A stretch of 53,272 bases of DNA from Saccoglossus kowalevskii (GCF_000003605.2 NW_003116955.1:214133-267404), one strand, 5' to 3'. Positions 36,501-52,470 are shown, counted from the stretch's first letter. The notes: generated by a model not told the origin, from the sequence alone. Numbers and translations: made by a program.

Positions 36501-39500
36501 TCTAGGCCTAATTGCACCATTGATTATTAACACGAACTTAAAGGGCCTCGTCCAAGTGAGCTCATATTTAAGTTTTAACGACTCTGACTTTCTCTACAAG
36601 ACAATCCTTACCTCGATGAAAAACTGTACAGAACTTGGCGGTTTCGTGAATTTAATTCTTCGTACTTTTTTTTATATATTTGATAATATAGATTGTATAT
36701 AGCATATCGAAACCATAAACTGAGAAACGATTATTTCTGACAAAGTAGCATATTGCATAAAGTCACCAGCATCTATGACGTGTTGGTACTAATCTAACGA
36801 ATCCCGATACCGCGTACAACAAGATTGTCGCAACGTTCGATATTAGCATGTTTGAGTATAACATCATATTGTGTGGTGTAACCATGCACGTTTTGTACCA
36901 CGCCAGAATAAAACATCGAGATTGTATTTCTTACCCAATATGCACGTCTAACTAACAGGGCATACACGGAACAATATATGATGGAGTGCTCTGTCAAATG
37001 AAAAATGAAATCAATCTCTGAGTCCTCATATCGAGTTGTGGTGGAATCGTGGCATGGACCACTATACTTTTATGTTTAGCCTTATTACCATATCCACAAG
37101 GATTCACCCACGTGTCACTAATTAGGGGTATATTTTAGTTGCTCCAGTGAAAATCAACGAGTTATTCGTCAGGTGAGTGTATTCCATGAGTTATATTACG
37201 TTGGTTACCGGAAGTGCAAATGTCTGAGAAGCCCAATATTCTCGGGGGATGAAATAAAATTTTTAAATCCACTCGACAGAAACCTCACAAATATATGATA
37301 AGCACACGCACACATACAACGATGGAGACAAAATGTGTTTTGATATCAACGAACAGTGACAGTTTGCAGACTAGCACAACAGCCAATCAGCAGGCAGTAA
37401 TTGAATGTGACGTTACGGGGCGTAAAAATGTAGGATTGACACATGGGCTGAAATTGCGAGAGGTGACTTTGTTTAGGGTCAACGGTGAAATGCATCGAAT
37501 TATGGTCAGAATTGGAATTAAAAAAAAAATCATCAAATCTGAAATTACAAAACAGTTGTAGATGTAGGTATTATCTTATCGAAATGTGTCCTGGAATGAC
37601 GATTTCAAAATGCAATTCCACTGAAATGATGAAAGCAAATAATTCTCTAAAATTTCAAAATAATATAATGACGTCCTTGTTCTGTTTTTGTTGTTCTTGT
37701 TGTGTGCACGTCGCTTAAAAAAATAATTTCTTAATAACGTATCTGCTTCGTTACCTTCACTATTTTTGTAGATATTTCCCGTCAACTGTATAAATGTCAT
37801 TATTAAATTATCAAATATTTCCATAAAAATTTGAACTATGATGGTTGTAGTTGCGTGTCATCATCTTGTAACGCGGTAGTCCGTGAAATGAAACAGTGAT
37901 TAATACACAAGTCTGCCATAGGTGAATGGTTTCGCATAGTTATGAAGCAATATCACGAGAATAGATTACTGATGAAATACTGGCGATATTTCCTCAAGTA
38001 TAGACGGTCCTTTTATGACGTAATTTTATACACCACGATGTAATTCTGCAAATGGATTTTAGAGCGTTGATCCCTCTGCATAATACTGTGCTACATGTGT
38101 TATTTGGTTTCACTTCGTCACTCGCCGTGAAGTCAAAGAGAGGTGGCAATTCAAATTGAGTCCGTGTAAGTTGTGTGTAACTAATTATTCAGCGAGAATT
38201 TTGAGAATAAAGACCGAATTTTTTAATCTGAAAGAGTTTTGGACGAAGTATACGTGACATGGAAAACTGGTTGGGTGCAACTGACGTGGATGTATGGAAA
38301 GGTACGACAGTGTGCGTGGTGTGAACCGAAGAAAGTTACCATAACCAGAGATTCAACCACCCACTTACTTACGACACCGAACAAAGTATTGAAGATATTG
38401 CCTCATGTGTTGCTTCGCGACACGGATGATGCGTATCGATTCCTTATATTTCAATTTTCACTAATAAATTATGTTTTAGCTTCTATGCTGGAAAGATTTG
38501 GTGTATTTACCACATATATATGGATAAAAGATTTCCATGCAAGACAATTTCATAAAATAGACCATATAGTCTCCTACATGTAGTGAGTCATGGCGGTGTA
38601 TTAGCACAATTCAGCTAATTGTCGTATGCACAACATTAATAGTAAGACACATGTCTTTTTGACTACATATCACTTGAATTCCGCTGTATTACCTCATAGA
38701 GCCCTGACAGTCAACATACCGTATTCTGCAAGTTTTAACATGAAAGGTGTGTCTCACACATAATTATTGTAACCATGGTTAACCACAAAATAACATCTTG
38801 TGTGTTTTGTTTTTAAAATATGCTTGATGACTTTAGATATATATAGACAAATTATGATTCTTGTCGCTGAATTCCGTTTTTTTGGCAATTACTAGAAATT
38901 CATGTGTGTTCGCAAAGTTGTGTGTTAGGAAAAGGACAAGTTAAGTAGCGTATTTGGATATTCACAAATAATATACACGCGACAAAATAATATCTGCCCA
39001 TTGACTTCAAATCCAAGTTTCCTTATTTATTTCAGTTTTATTTGTTTGAAATATCCAAAGAAGACTTTCGTAAAATGAACAGATATAAAATATGCGGATA
39101 AAAAAATCATGGTAAAAACTAATCAGGAGTAAAACACTTGATTTAAAAGCGCTAGCTTACAAAATATATCACCGTTATTAAAAGAGTGAACAATTTGGTA
39201 GAAATGGGCGCTGATTGAAATGGAAATACGGAATCGCAAATATAAAGTGACTACAGAGAGATAGATGAAATACATGGCACGTTAGGTAAATATGTATTAA
39301 ATGATAAATATGATTTAAAATAGTATGTAAAAAACTATTTGTAACTAGAGCGTCTGAAGATCATGAAAATTGAAGTGACGACATAAATTATTATCATTAC
39401 ATGAGACTGTTCGGTGCAGAAGAATGGAGAGCGTTGAGGATATTACGCTGGACGCCTTCCATGTTGTTATGCAGGATGAAATATCAAACCACGCCCAATT

Positions 39501-42500
39501 ACCTGCACGATGTCATCTCTCTCCTTGTCTGCGTTCTAGTATCTATTTTCAAATACAGGGTTATTAAAAATCCGAATTTAAAAGTGAATATATGTCTAAA
39601 AGCGTTGTTTTAACAAGCTGTACAGCAAATTCAAATCAGCGACATTTTTTTTTATTTTTGTACGCAAGCCATCTAGTATTGAAAGGACTCATTCAGGGGT
39701 GTCTATGACGAAATGGGAGTAAACTATTTGTCTAGTTTCGCAGCGATATGTGTTGTGTCATATCGTGATATGTAATAAGTATTACAACGAAAAAAATTAA
39801 AATCATTGTAATATTCTGATTGGGAACTAGGTTTTAATGTAATACGTCCAGAAAACAAAGACAAAATAGAGTAAACAGCTTTGTTGATGCCGAACAGCGG
39901 TGAAACCCGGTGCTTCAAAATGAAGCTTGACTAGATATCTATATATTAAGTTTTGTTTTTTGCTCAGACCGTTTTACTTTATGAACTCCGTGCACTAACT
40001 TTTTTCAGTAGATTTCAATTTATAATAGTAAATATTTTAGCCACTTCCCTATAAAACGCATTAAATAATAACACCACCGATTTTTCAACAAAAACGTTGA
40101 ACGCATGTTGACGGGCGTTGTTCAATGTGTACATTGAAAACCCAGAGAGTATGGCGATAGAGTCTCCATTTTTTTCAATTACACAAAACACATCCCCTAG
40201 TAGTGTCTTTAAAATGCAAGCATCGCACTCGTAATGCCACAGCCACCACCTGCATGTGTCAATTAGTTACACTATGTCCTCGTTTTCGCTGCCGATGTCG
40301 TCTCACCGAATGATTTAAAATAAATCTTTCCATATACTAGTATATTATATATATATGTACAAACGAGGATGTCGCATCGTTTGCGCCTCTCTTCGGAAAT
40401 GTATCAACAAATAATTTTACTAGAAAAAAGTACGTAATATGTGAGTCATACTTTATTCCCCCCGTATTCGGGAACAAAGATACATTAGTCTGTCATGTTT
40501 AACGTATTGGATGTGTAAACTGACCAAATGTGTATGAACAAATTGGCGACTTTTCAAAGGCATGTAGCCACTGTTTAAACTTCTGCTGTCACCAGCTGTG
40601 GCCGCCATGTTTACATTTTTTAAGCAGAGAAAATTTAAACTTGAAAATAATCTACTAAACGTAAATAAAGTTTATAAGCTTTTGGTTATTGAAAACAATA
40701 TCTTCAAATAAAAAAAAAAGAGATTAAAACAATTCTCCATTATTTGGATTTCTGTGGGGAATCAGCTTCATGATCGTCAGACTATAAGCACCGGTTGTAA
40801 TTGCCGTGGATTACCGCAAGATTATGGCCCGCCATCTTGGATTTTCAGTCATATTAATAACGTGCTTTTAAAAGTAATGATGGTGTCAAAACAATAGGAG
40901 GTTTCTTGTTTCGTCCAATAATTGTTGACGGACATTGGTGGTATTCCTGACCAGTGAGATTACTAAATGGGCAATGTCAGTTTTACTTGTAATTCCGCCA
41001 TCGGTGCTGAATATTCAGAAAAAAGGTTGATACAGATAGGATGTTTTAATGTCATAAGATTATGTTGATGTACTAATAATCAAGAGAAACGGAAAGAAAC
41101 AATAAGTAAGTAAGAAATCTGATCTTGTATAAACAAATTCTATATTAAGATGTGGTATCATTCGTAATTGCCGGATCCCCGTAGGCGATTCAGACAAGCA
41201 CGTGTATGCAATTACGAACACGATTACATCGGTCAACAAACTTTATTTGTTCTTATGTATAATTGCTTTTAGTGATGTCATCAAGATTCTAATTTTACAT
41301 AATATATTGGGTCGGGGTTGATAGATAGTCAGTTCGATATATACCACCAATATTAGAACAAAACAGAGGAAAATTTTATTTATTGAGTTAAAAATTGTTT
41401 CTACGAAACGTGAGTGTAGTTTTTACGTTAAAATATCAGTAATTTGTGGGTTTGAAATTAAATTTGTTCAAATGTGTACATTTCAAACATGAATACAGTT
41501 ACCAAAGTAACCATAATTTGACAAAATGGTTTGTTCCGACACGTATAAATTTACGTTGCTTTGAGAAACAGATTTTCGATGGGAAGCAGAGATGTTTAAT
41601 ATTTGTGGTCAAATATATATTTACATCGAAACAAATAATAAAATAACAATGTTTTAATTTATCTATATGACACGGTGTATTTTTATTCATTTAATTGGGA
41701 CCAGACACTAAAGATAAGGAAAATCATTTAGACATTTGTCGCCCTTGAAAGAAATCCACATTGATTTTGTTTACCGCTTGCGCTTTCATGACAACGGAGA
41801 ACGTGATTTTGGCAGCAATTGCGAGCCACCAGTGAATGGACGAACGTGGTTAGCATCAAGCTCGAATGGGGTCCGATTGTGGAACCATTACTCACGGTTC
41901 AACGTTCATACAATATTCTGTGGTGTACACACCGAGAACAATGTGACAATGAAGAGATAGCCACCATTTTGACAATAACGGTCTGCTTTACTTTGACCAA
42001 TCTATTGAAAGTCGGAAATTGTTATACAATTCCACTGAGTGAAAATACCCGCCTTTCTCATTAAAGTATTTCGCGTTTTTGTCTTTATACAACTTAGGGT
42101 GGGGATGGACACGGATCCTCTCTTTCTTAATTATTTTATTCCCGATATAGAACCTATTCATCGCTAAATCCGGTAGTCCGTCATCTCAGACAACGAGTAC
42201 AGCCAATAGAACAATACAAATGCGTTTAGTATTGGAGGTGGCAGTTGAAAAATTCGGGGATTTACGTGCGAATTTAAATATGTTAGTTGAACGTTTCAAT
42301 TTGTTGCCGGGGCTGTGGAACTTGATGATGAAGCAGGCGGGACAAGTTGTCAGAGTAACGCTAACTAAGCAAGTACAATAACAATTTGTTGAACTTTACT
42401 TAAGTGTGTATATAGAGGGATGCCACGTGCTTCTCCGTCCAATCTGCAGAGTACCAGTACATGAGACGCAATTGAACCCAATCGCACGCTGTTACATTGA

Positions 42501-45500
42501 CATGCGGCGGAATTCGTTTTCATTCAGATGTGGAAAAGATGTTAACATGAAATGCAAAATAGGCAAAATAAGAAGTCATAGAAGGCGTTATTTTTTTAGT
42601 AGATATTATCTACCGACAGAGTTTCATGTTGTGAGCACGGATACCTGGATATATCGTCCTGGTTTAAAAACATTCTGTTCCTTTGATATAGTTCTATCTA
42701 CCGTTATTTTAGTTCAACGCCAACTAACATCATAATTCGCTACTTCCATGATTACCTTGTAAAGCCACAATTGTTACTGCAACTATAAACAACACGGAGC
42801 TATCTTCTACTTTTTCCCATACCTGAAAACTCAGTTCTCCCGACGTGTACATTTCTCACCAGATTTTATTATATCCTCTCTATATATCGATGGATTTCAC
42901 GAGACGCATGCTGGTATGGTAAATTTCAGGCTACGTGGACATGTATATAAATTGGGTGTAACAGCGGATTTCATCCACGACAATTAAGTGCCCCTGAAAA
43001 TGTGACTACATGTGTACAATACCACAGCATGGTACATTATTTAATATAATCCAGCCATAGAAGACAAAGTCTGGTCAGCTTTTACCCTGGACGCGTCTGT
43101 ATTTCACACATCGCTGTATGGACCTTAAATGAATGTACCAAATTCATGTACCTGCAAAATACCCCAAATCGACGGCAAACGTCATTAGATACGTACTAAA
43201 AATTGCACATAAACCGTTACAACTTGATGCAATTTTCAGTAACTGAATCAGGGCATATTATACGTGTAATATTTCGCTATATTTGAACATCTATTTCACA
43301 GGAAATTTTACAAAACTCAGTTAAGAATGACATCGAATTGTATACCGTTCTTTAAATACCTACAAATGAATGTCATTCTTATTTCCTCATCAAGCCCAAC
43401 AGATCGGTACTATTATGAAATCCATGACATGTAGACGTCCATCCACGTAGAATATTTCCCTCAAGGTTTCACAACCCCCTACCAAAACTACCAATACTGC
43501 ACATAGAAAACTGAATTGAATTCGTTCAGATCTATAATATTACATTCAAACTGTTGAGTTATTATTGCTCAAAATTAACTATCGATATAACATGAACTGA
43601 GATAAGGTTAACGACAAGAACCGTGCACATAAGCAAATTTATTCGTCATAATGCTATAGGATAGATTATGCAGACCCTCTGCCATTACACCGGATATTGC
43701 CTTCTACCATCTCATGAAATGTACATCACTCAACACATTCGAATTGCTAGTTGCATTTGATTTGTAATTTGTTTTCCATCTTGCACACATACACACAAAC
43801 TCATACACGGGACCACAAATCCAAACACCGTACATTGTTTCTGCCATTAACGTTAGAGAATTATTTATTATTGCCAGCGATTTGGGTTACTTTATGGCGC
43901 TGCAATTTTCATTAAAACCATACAAAATATATTCACATATTATTTCCCTAAAGTTTCTAAAAAATTTTCATCGTTAAATTTTAATTTGTTTCAGACAAAT
44001 AAATTAATTTAGTAAACTAAAAAACTAAAAAAATCAAGAGTGCTATGTTAAACAGACTGATAACTGACTGTTTTGTGCGTTTGATTGACAATGCAACAGA
44101 ACCATTCCCAGACCCCCATAATGTTGAGGGTGTGATACACACACGGGGGGGGGGGCGTCTTCATAAAAGAAACACTGTTTAGCTGGGTGGTTACTATTTG
44201 CAATACCAATACAGATGAACGCCAAAGTTAATCAGACAGTAAACCAAAACAATAGATAGATGATTGGATTGAGACCCTCCCACAAACGTTAATTAAAGCA
44301 CAGTCCTACAGGTTTCCAACAATAAAACACGTGAGTGGTAGTCACATATACATGTCGTCACAGTTCCGTACATCATTTATAGCTTACTGTCCGTTTCAGA
44401 ACTCTAAAAGTTCAAAAGCCTGTCTTTCTAAATAATTCATCAACTATTTTTGTTTGTTCGCACGCACTTTTAATGTTGGATGCGAACTGGGCTTTTAGTA
44501 TTTCTTGTTGATACTTTTTAATCCTGAATAGAAATTCAGATTTCTCTGGATATGATATATAGGCTACTATTAGAACTATGACTATCATCCAAATGGGCAA
44601 TGTCGAAATTCATATGTTTTGAGTGACTAATCACAAGATGTGATGCCGGCAAAGAGTGCATATACCGTCCATAATAGCAATACCCACGAATACTGGACTG
44701 AATGAACAATTTTAACTGATACCAATGATACGCGCACACACACGAATCCTGACTATATGCCAACAAATCTAACCACATTTCTTGGGTTTCGCGTACAAGC
44801 TATTGGCAAGTTTATTGGATAAGAGTGTACAGAAACATCTGAAATAACGACAACTGGACACATATCCAGCGGATCTAGCAGAGACCAAATTCAAACGTTT
44901 ATTTTCCGACTTGTGGCTATTGTCATTGATTTTCATGAAGTCAGGGCTAACATAGAAATTGCTGAATATTTCATAATGCCTAGCATATGGAAAAATAATA
45001 ACAATTTGGCGCGATTGAAAAGCTCAATTCATATGTTTTCTTCAATATACTGAGCTTATTATTTTTCATATTTTTTACAACCACAACTGTAGACATGAGT
45101 TGAGCTATGTGGCTGATATCCGCTGAAATACAGCTGCTTGTCTGAACAACTCACTTCGGGTTATCTCGTCCTATTACCAGTGGTTCTTTTCGATTACAGG
45201 AGGTATGAACTACATTGCACCGGCGGCTCTGCTCTCTAACCCGCGCCACGGAATATACAACAGACATAAGTTATTATGCGAACCTAGAACTATTAAAGTC
45301 CGCATATTTAAATGTTTTAACCAAATCTCACGTGCGTATGCATGTACGAAGCAAGGAAGTGTGTGTTAATGTTCGGTTCGTCTGTGATCGATTTATAAGC
45401 AGTTAAGCCCGCAATATGCAACTGTGTTGGTAGTATATTTCTCTGAAATGTTAGAGCACAATATGCTGTGTATCATATCGCAGCAATGATCTTTTTATCT

Positions 45501-48500
45501 GCAGCCAAGCTACCATAACATATTTTGCCAGGCATGATGTTTCCAAATAAAAATATAAATCAATTTTTAATACTGTATATGCGTAGAACAAATTATTCTA
45601 CTGGGTAATTATAAAATGTGATGATAGGTACGCACGGTGTATCCGAAATATTAGGTATAGTAATACATTTACAGATAGAAAAGAAACTGCGTTACCGATG
45701 TTATTGACATGTTTCAACTTGGCTTGATACACGTTTATTTAACTTTTACATATACACATAATTTACAGTATATATTGCGCGAATCGATGAGGGTGTTATG
45801 AACTACACGAAGCCCAGCCCATATTGAAAACATATTGAAAACATCCATGCACCGCGGTGTTGCTCATTTCATGAAATAAACGCGACGTGAAGAGGACACA
45901 TGTCTCGTTACTTGTTAGGTGAAACACTGCGAGGAATAGTCCCCATATTGACGGGCGGGTGAACTGAAAACTAATGCGTTACATGGCATGCCCTTTACAT
46001 ATTGAATATGAGTATATTTAACAAAATAATCGAAAAGGATAAAAACCTGGGCACACTTTCGTTTGAGGCGACATTATGGTTTGAAATTGCACCCTGACAG
46101 AAACTTCAAACGTTGATGTTTCATTTAAGGTCGTATCTACCTGAAATGTCTGCATAATTTGATAACAAATAAAATAAACAGAAAGTTAATATACGACAAG
46201 CATCGAATATTTACGTGTGTAATCGGCGTATTGATCGTATTGCATCGCCTGTTTCTATTATTGTAACTGAAACAAGCAAGGTACGTTATCGTTCACTTTC
46301 AATTCCATGGTTACGTGTGTCGTGTTCATACAATGTATACTCATGCAACCGTCAACAATTCATCCTGAAACCCTCCACAAATACATCTATGAAGTCAAAA
46401 AGTATAAAACACATCAAAACCTGTACCTTCTAAGTGCGTTCGTGCGGGAAACAGGACGGCCTTCGCGAGGTGTCCGGATATGAAACTAAAATGGCAAGAT
46501 GGGAAACGCGCATACCACACTGTCAATAGGAAAATCTACACTTTAAGTATCGTAGGTCGACAACTTGGAAGTGCGTGGACATTATAAGCTGACCACATTC
46601 CATTTGACTGTCGTATCTGCCTACCAGTAAATTGACCTGCAGCGTCCAGTCACGGTTTGATATCAAGGACGACCCAATTTATATGACTACTAGTGTTTTA
46701 TATCCAAAATGGCGATTCATTATCTCGCTTTTTTCCACTCCCTCTATCTCGATAAAATATAATGCCCAAATAATCCTGATATTGAGAGGGATTTTTCTAC
46801 ACAGCTAATAATTGATTGGATTGATAAAAAAATATGTATTGTACCCGTGAAGCATCAACTGGGTTATCGCCGTGTAACAACAGTACGACGCAGACACTGT
46901 GATTAGTTGCGACGTGCACGCTGTGTCACTTCTCACAGCCAAGGATAGTTTCTATGTACATGTGTGGTTTACATAACACACGGTTGAAGTATATTTTTTA
47001 GCTCGGTGGTTCACTGTGTAAGGTTTCCTTGTCTACCAGTTGGCCGATGAGGTATCTCCCTCACAAGCCGCGTAGTGGATCCTAACCCCACTTCTCGTAT
47101 TTAAGTCAAACTGTTTTTTTGAAATGTATAACACACTCTTTACTTTAATTCTTCTTCATGTGTTTCTTTTTAAATACATATATTTTTTGATTTTGTGTCT
47201 GACTACTGGTGAATTTTGCGAATACAAAGCGATCGTGGGACGGTATTGACCGATTTACAGGGCGACCATACCGGTGCGACCCCTTTTGAGCAGACTACTA
47301 CTGATTTAAAATACTGTCAGTGTTACAAGACAAAAGTGCTTCATAAATAAGGTCACTCATAGAAAACCTTCATCCCAAAGAAAACACAGATCACGACTAG
47401 TTAATGAATAGAAGATTTCCCACAGAAATGTCCGAGTTCTACCAAACGCGAACGAGAATGCTAAACAACCCTCTCTTAATGTGGACCTGATAAAAAAAAA
47501 CTGCAGTCGATTGTCCGGCTGGTCTGAGCAGGACGGAACATCACATCCTCTTGGCCAAACCAGACAGACTACAGGCACCATGCACGCCGTGAGGGAATAC
47601 ACGATTGTACATAATAGTATAATAACAAGACCTCGTTTCTTATAAATGGCAAAGGTGTTTGACTATCGTTATCGACTTGTAAACTAACAGGGGCAGCCAA
47701 CATTTTGGCTTATTCTAGCAGCAAAGTTCGCTACGTTTGCGTAGCATTTGTAAAACTATATAGCTTTATATGCTTGGATGTCTGTATGTGTATGTGATAA
47801 GAAAGAGTATTAATTATTGAGCATACACCTATGATATTTATTTAATTAATTAATTAATTAAACCAGAATAGCAATAACTAAGGTATTCTATGATGGCTAT
47901 GATGTAGTAGTCCACAATCAAACACACTTGTATAGTTGTGCTGAAATCTCAATCTAGTCGGATATACATTTATTTAGTCCTTCGTATGAAAGAGAAAACA
48001 GTGATTTAACAATATCAATACTTGTACATACTTTTTCCAACTATAGTTTAAAATCACGATTGACCGGCGTTGATGTATCGAATTAGCAGTCACAGTGAAG
48101 TAAGTTTGTTTCATGGGTATCGGTATACCCTGTAAAGATGAAGGAATCACCGCGGACCCGAATGTTGACAACTCTGACTGTCTTTCAAGACAAATTATTC
48201 TCATGTACAGTCGAACAGCAACTAAAATATAGTTTCCTATAACTCAAAACAGAACTTAAATACAGTTATTAAACGTAAGTCCAAAACCTACTTCTTTGTT
48301 AGTGTTGCTATACTTCGATGTTCTCATAACTGCTAAAAATATTGAATTTTAAGAACATGTCAAGCAGGTAGCATTGACGTGGTCCACAGATGTATATCCC
48401 AGTCATCCCTAAATACGCCTATATTGCCGGTAAAAATGACAATATGAAAAATAACACCAGTTTTGTTCAATAAGAACGGCTGAATTACCGCACCATTTAT

Positions 48501-51500
48501 TTCAAATTCCAAAACCGAAAAAATATATTACAAACATTACCAACAAGTAAAAAATCGAGATGTCGTAGTGACCAATATGCTCCATGGCGATGAAGGCGAG
48601 TCACATGGTACAGTCGCCATTTTTTCATTCTTAATTGTACTCACCGGGTTGTGTCGGTTCGTACAGACAAATGGTTACAAACTATTGAATACAAACAAAA
48701 AAAATACACAATTTTGATAGTTACTTTACACTACCTTCTATATATGTGGCATATCACTTATTACATACACGTGTATGGTACTTACATACCCGACGCTTTT
48801 AACTATAGACACAACTGTGAGAATTATTCATACAAATTACCAAATTCAATCGATGGCTAAACGCTCATTGCACTTGGTGATATGTCGTCTCTTCCAAACG
48901 AACGAAAGTCCCACCGATCTCGATTAATATCACGATTAGACGAGACTTTCATTCCTTCGGATCAGACGTTAGACAGTGAATGAGTGCATGCTTGGGTGGC
49001 AAGAGTGGTGTACTTACGACGAGTATGTCAAGCCAATTGCAATTCATTGCCATACATACAGTGGGTAGGCTACATGTGACACATTGTCCCCGCCCGCTTA
49101 CGCTGTTAATGTTGTAACCACCATGGAGTTAGCAAGTCCTCCCCCTCTCAGCTAATATAAACCCACAGACAGGTGTGAACAATATCTGGACAAGCACGAC
49201 TAACTAACAAGTACAATACGAACGCCCAGTGGGTACACAACCTTCGCAATGAGAAGGCTTTGTGCTAAATACAGTCGAAAAAAAAAATCAAAAGTTAAAT
49301 AAAAAATGGGAATACGCAGACAGTCAATAGGAATACGGAAACTGAAAAAATGTAAAAAAAAAATAAGGAAAATGTCACCCACCCCACCTATTCATCCAAC
49401 CAATGAGAGGTGCAGATGGAAGACAACTGTGACTGGCTACAATGATGGTATGACGGTAGCTTGAGCGGATGTCATCAGCGACTAGTTGGGTAGTTTCACG
49501 ACGAGCCAGTCAGTGCGCACAGATGACTCACATACATTGTATTACACTCGGACGTGAATGGCGTTTGAGTGACAGCACGATAACAGCTCCACGATCAAAC
49601 GAAAACCACCAATGTGAAGTTATAACAATTTATCTGTGTGTTTTAGACGTATCACGCGTGAAATAATTGCTGTCTGCGCTGTAGAACAAACCCAAATGGA
49701 TGGACACTGAACAAACAGACTCCACGCATACGTTTACCGTAATCAGCGGACAAACGTCATGTCACTTTCCTGGGAGGAGGAAAATACAGATGTCCCGTAT
49801 GCAGAGAAATCAGGATGCACCATACGACGTAAGGTCCAGGGCGATTAAAATCCGTCATTTTTTCCACTTTGTAAATACCACTCTAGTAAAACATATACTA
49901 TCCGTTATTTTGAAGGCAATTGATATGTGTCCATAGCTGCCGTCACTCTGGCATGATCTGAACCGATGTCCCCCTCAATTAACGTGCTGTGTGAATTCAT
50001 AGGGCGGCAATTTTACATATAAATCGGTTGCATTGTAATCAGCGTTGTAAAGGTACAGCGTAGCAACAATGTCGAGCATATACTTGGGTTTACTCAACTG
50101 GACACATTGCCTATTGGTCCATTGTGGGGTGCTACCCCTTTCAATTCATATAGTCTTTTATTTGCTCATCAAAACCTCTGCTATCACAATGTTATTTTAG
50201 TCTGCAGCTGTGGAAAGAACTGACCGGCTAAACTTGAGAGCGCACAAGAATCGCCAAAGTACAGAAACATGTAATTGTTGCAAAGCTTTCCTGAAGCGAG
50301 TACCAACTCAATGTTTTCCCGTGGAACCAGCCAGGGAAGCGTCACACCAATCATGCACCATGAGACGAGCGTGGTGTCCGGGATTTGATTGGCAGGTGTT
50401 CTGACAATATCTCACAGCGGGACAGTAACTTGACGAGCAACTACCATTCATTTCTACTTTAGTTATCCTCTTTCTTCTCTTGTCTTCCATTTTCTGTAGT
50501 GTGTAGTTTGGACGTCAGAAAGTGGCCACCAACGAGCACAGGACGGGACCCCTATTCTGAGAAGAGACTAAAGCCCAATCTGCTACAAACACATTAAGGC
50601 GTGTTTTGCTTGAATCGGTCGCATTTAGAGCATTTTTCTAATAGCAATAAATTTGTATACGTGCTTTAAAGCAGCACATGCTTTGTGGAAGGTGAAATTA
50701 TATAATACACTGCTTTCAAAATTAAGGTTTGTCGCCGTGCTCCTAAGAACACGTCAACAGGAGAAAAAAAAAAACGGGCCAAACAACAACTGTTCGGACA
50801 ATATAGCAGACATGTTGTGGTCCACATTTGTTTGCAATTATGGCGAAATGGTCAGGGATCTTTATGTGAAACCCCTTTCTATGGTACGCATAGAAATGGT
50901 AGCGTTACCAATTATACACAGCGTCAAATACCCCGATGGCAATATACATCCTACGTCTTTTTATGCGGTTCTTCAGAGCCGGAGAGCTAAAATAACATTA
51001 ACACGCGATGAATAGATTGAGACATAGCTCTTTTCTATCGGCAAGTACACAAGGAATAAGAACAAAAACAAAATCAGTATTTATATGTTTTAAATTGAAT
51101 TTATGTTTGCTACAGAAGAAAAGAAAAAAAGAACAAACATCTAATTCAGCGAGAAAATACGCCCAAGTATATCTTTTAAAGTAAATCTTAACCCTATTTC
51201 TCAGCTTTATCTTTAAAAAGTTTATAAAATGCCAAGTCATACGAACGGTGATATGCATGCAAATTTTGTTGCAGTTCAGTGTAATTCTATTCGTCTCATT
51301 TATTACGCCCTTTTGTTAGAGTTAAACTTATATCACGTGACTAAAACTTCGACACATGAGACTTGCCACCTATATACAGTTTCATAGTTATATTTAACTT
51401 TTCTGAACTACATCATTATCGTACTCAGTAGTTATACCGAACACTACAACAGCTTTGAAATTTTTGAAACCATTTATTTGGTTTCCCAATTAGTTCAATT

Positions 51501-52199
51501 AATTAGATGTTATTGGACGCTACAATTGTAGACATGTTTTGTTGTCGTTGAGTGGTCAGTAAATTTCGTAGACTTGATGTGTCGACTTTGATCCTTTGCA
51601 TTGAGCATAATAAAGCATTTTACGATTCAGTGATGCTGGCTTTTACAACGTGAGTTTTTCACACTTCAAATGTATACGTCACTTGGTCCATCAATAAAAC
51701 CGTCTCTTTACATGCAGGGGGAATATTTGACAATTAAAAGACAATCCACAGGTGTCTGAGGCCAATAACCTTGAATCGTACCCGCTTTTGTGTTTTATCC
51801 CGTTAAAGCGAGTGGACCGGCTCAACCAAGTCATTTTGCGATGTATCTATTAATTTATTTATTGATTTTTTTTCTCAATACAACTGAGGCGCTCAACTGA
51901 ATGAAATGAGAAAATGTACAGTAGCACATGAAGTCCAGTGTGTGGGAGAAAATTACCAGTTGAAATAAGCAAATACACGCGCGCTACCATAGTTACAGGC
52001 ATCCTCACCAAGTACTCCGTGCACCCATTGCCATGGATACGCATTCCATGTGACGTCCATGCGCACACACAATAATAAGAGTAATTCAGTAAGTATTAGC
52101 GGCGGAAAGAGTTGCATTATTAAGGGTTCGCTCGGTTCACAATAGCTTTGGAGAGAGTGGTGTAATTACGCGGTGAACCGAGGCCATGGATCAGCTGAA
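33585..52199. other. 18.6 kb gene-poor DNA
   Basis: No coding exon could be supported. The longest frames (38239-38583, 42406-42735 and 50653-51015, all plus) show no domain, amphipathic or signal-peptide pattern that I recognise. Punctate GC-richer spots with ATGGCGG motifs (40,600-40,841) and a GC box near 49,090 could mark promoters. Otherwise it holds a gap at 34,125, short A/T runs and an (AAAC)5 tract near 34,703. It may be a long intron or regulatory desert of a gene beyond the window. Confidence 0.5.
34125..34174. other. Assembly gap (50 N)
   Basis: Fifty Ns in gene-poor DNA. Unlike the gap at 17,268, the flanks here are not duplicates of each other. Confidence 0.99.
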
Positions 52200-52470
52200 A
52201 GTTCAATGGGTCAGAAATTCTGGACATCCCAATGTGCACTGTTATGATAGGGCTCACTATCTGGACAGCCAAATGTGTAGTTCTATGAGAGGTCTCACTA
52301 TCTGGACATCCCAATGTGCAGCCCTGGGAGAGGTATGGCAGTCTGAACATCGACATACTAGTATGCAGTGCTAAGCGAGGGCGCAGCGTATGGACATCTA
52401 TTGAATGTACAGCGCTTTGAAATATCTGGCTGTCTCGGCATCGAAATATGTAGTGCTATGAGAGGTCTTA
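52200..52470. repeat. Degenerate edge of the minisatellite
   Basis: Units of about 41 bp (CTATCTGGACATCCCAATGT and variants at about 52216, 52257 and 52298) that diverge strongly from each other and from the main array. They look like old, unhomogenised array margin. Confidence 0.7.

Noticed and set aside
38239-38583. Plus-strand frame of 114 residues
   Set aside because: No recognisable motif; basic, aromatic mix as expected from random AT-rich DNA.
42406-42735. 109-residue plus-strand frame
   Set aside because: No domain, splice support or promoter was seen; length is compatible with chance in 18 kb of non-coding DNA.
48620-49080. Possible minus-strand gene: GC box, MAMNCNWLDILV exon with GTAAGT donor, and a short phase-compatible exon near 48,650
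   Set aside because: Both exons are under 40 nt or unrecognised, so chance splice sites explain them as well.
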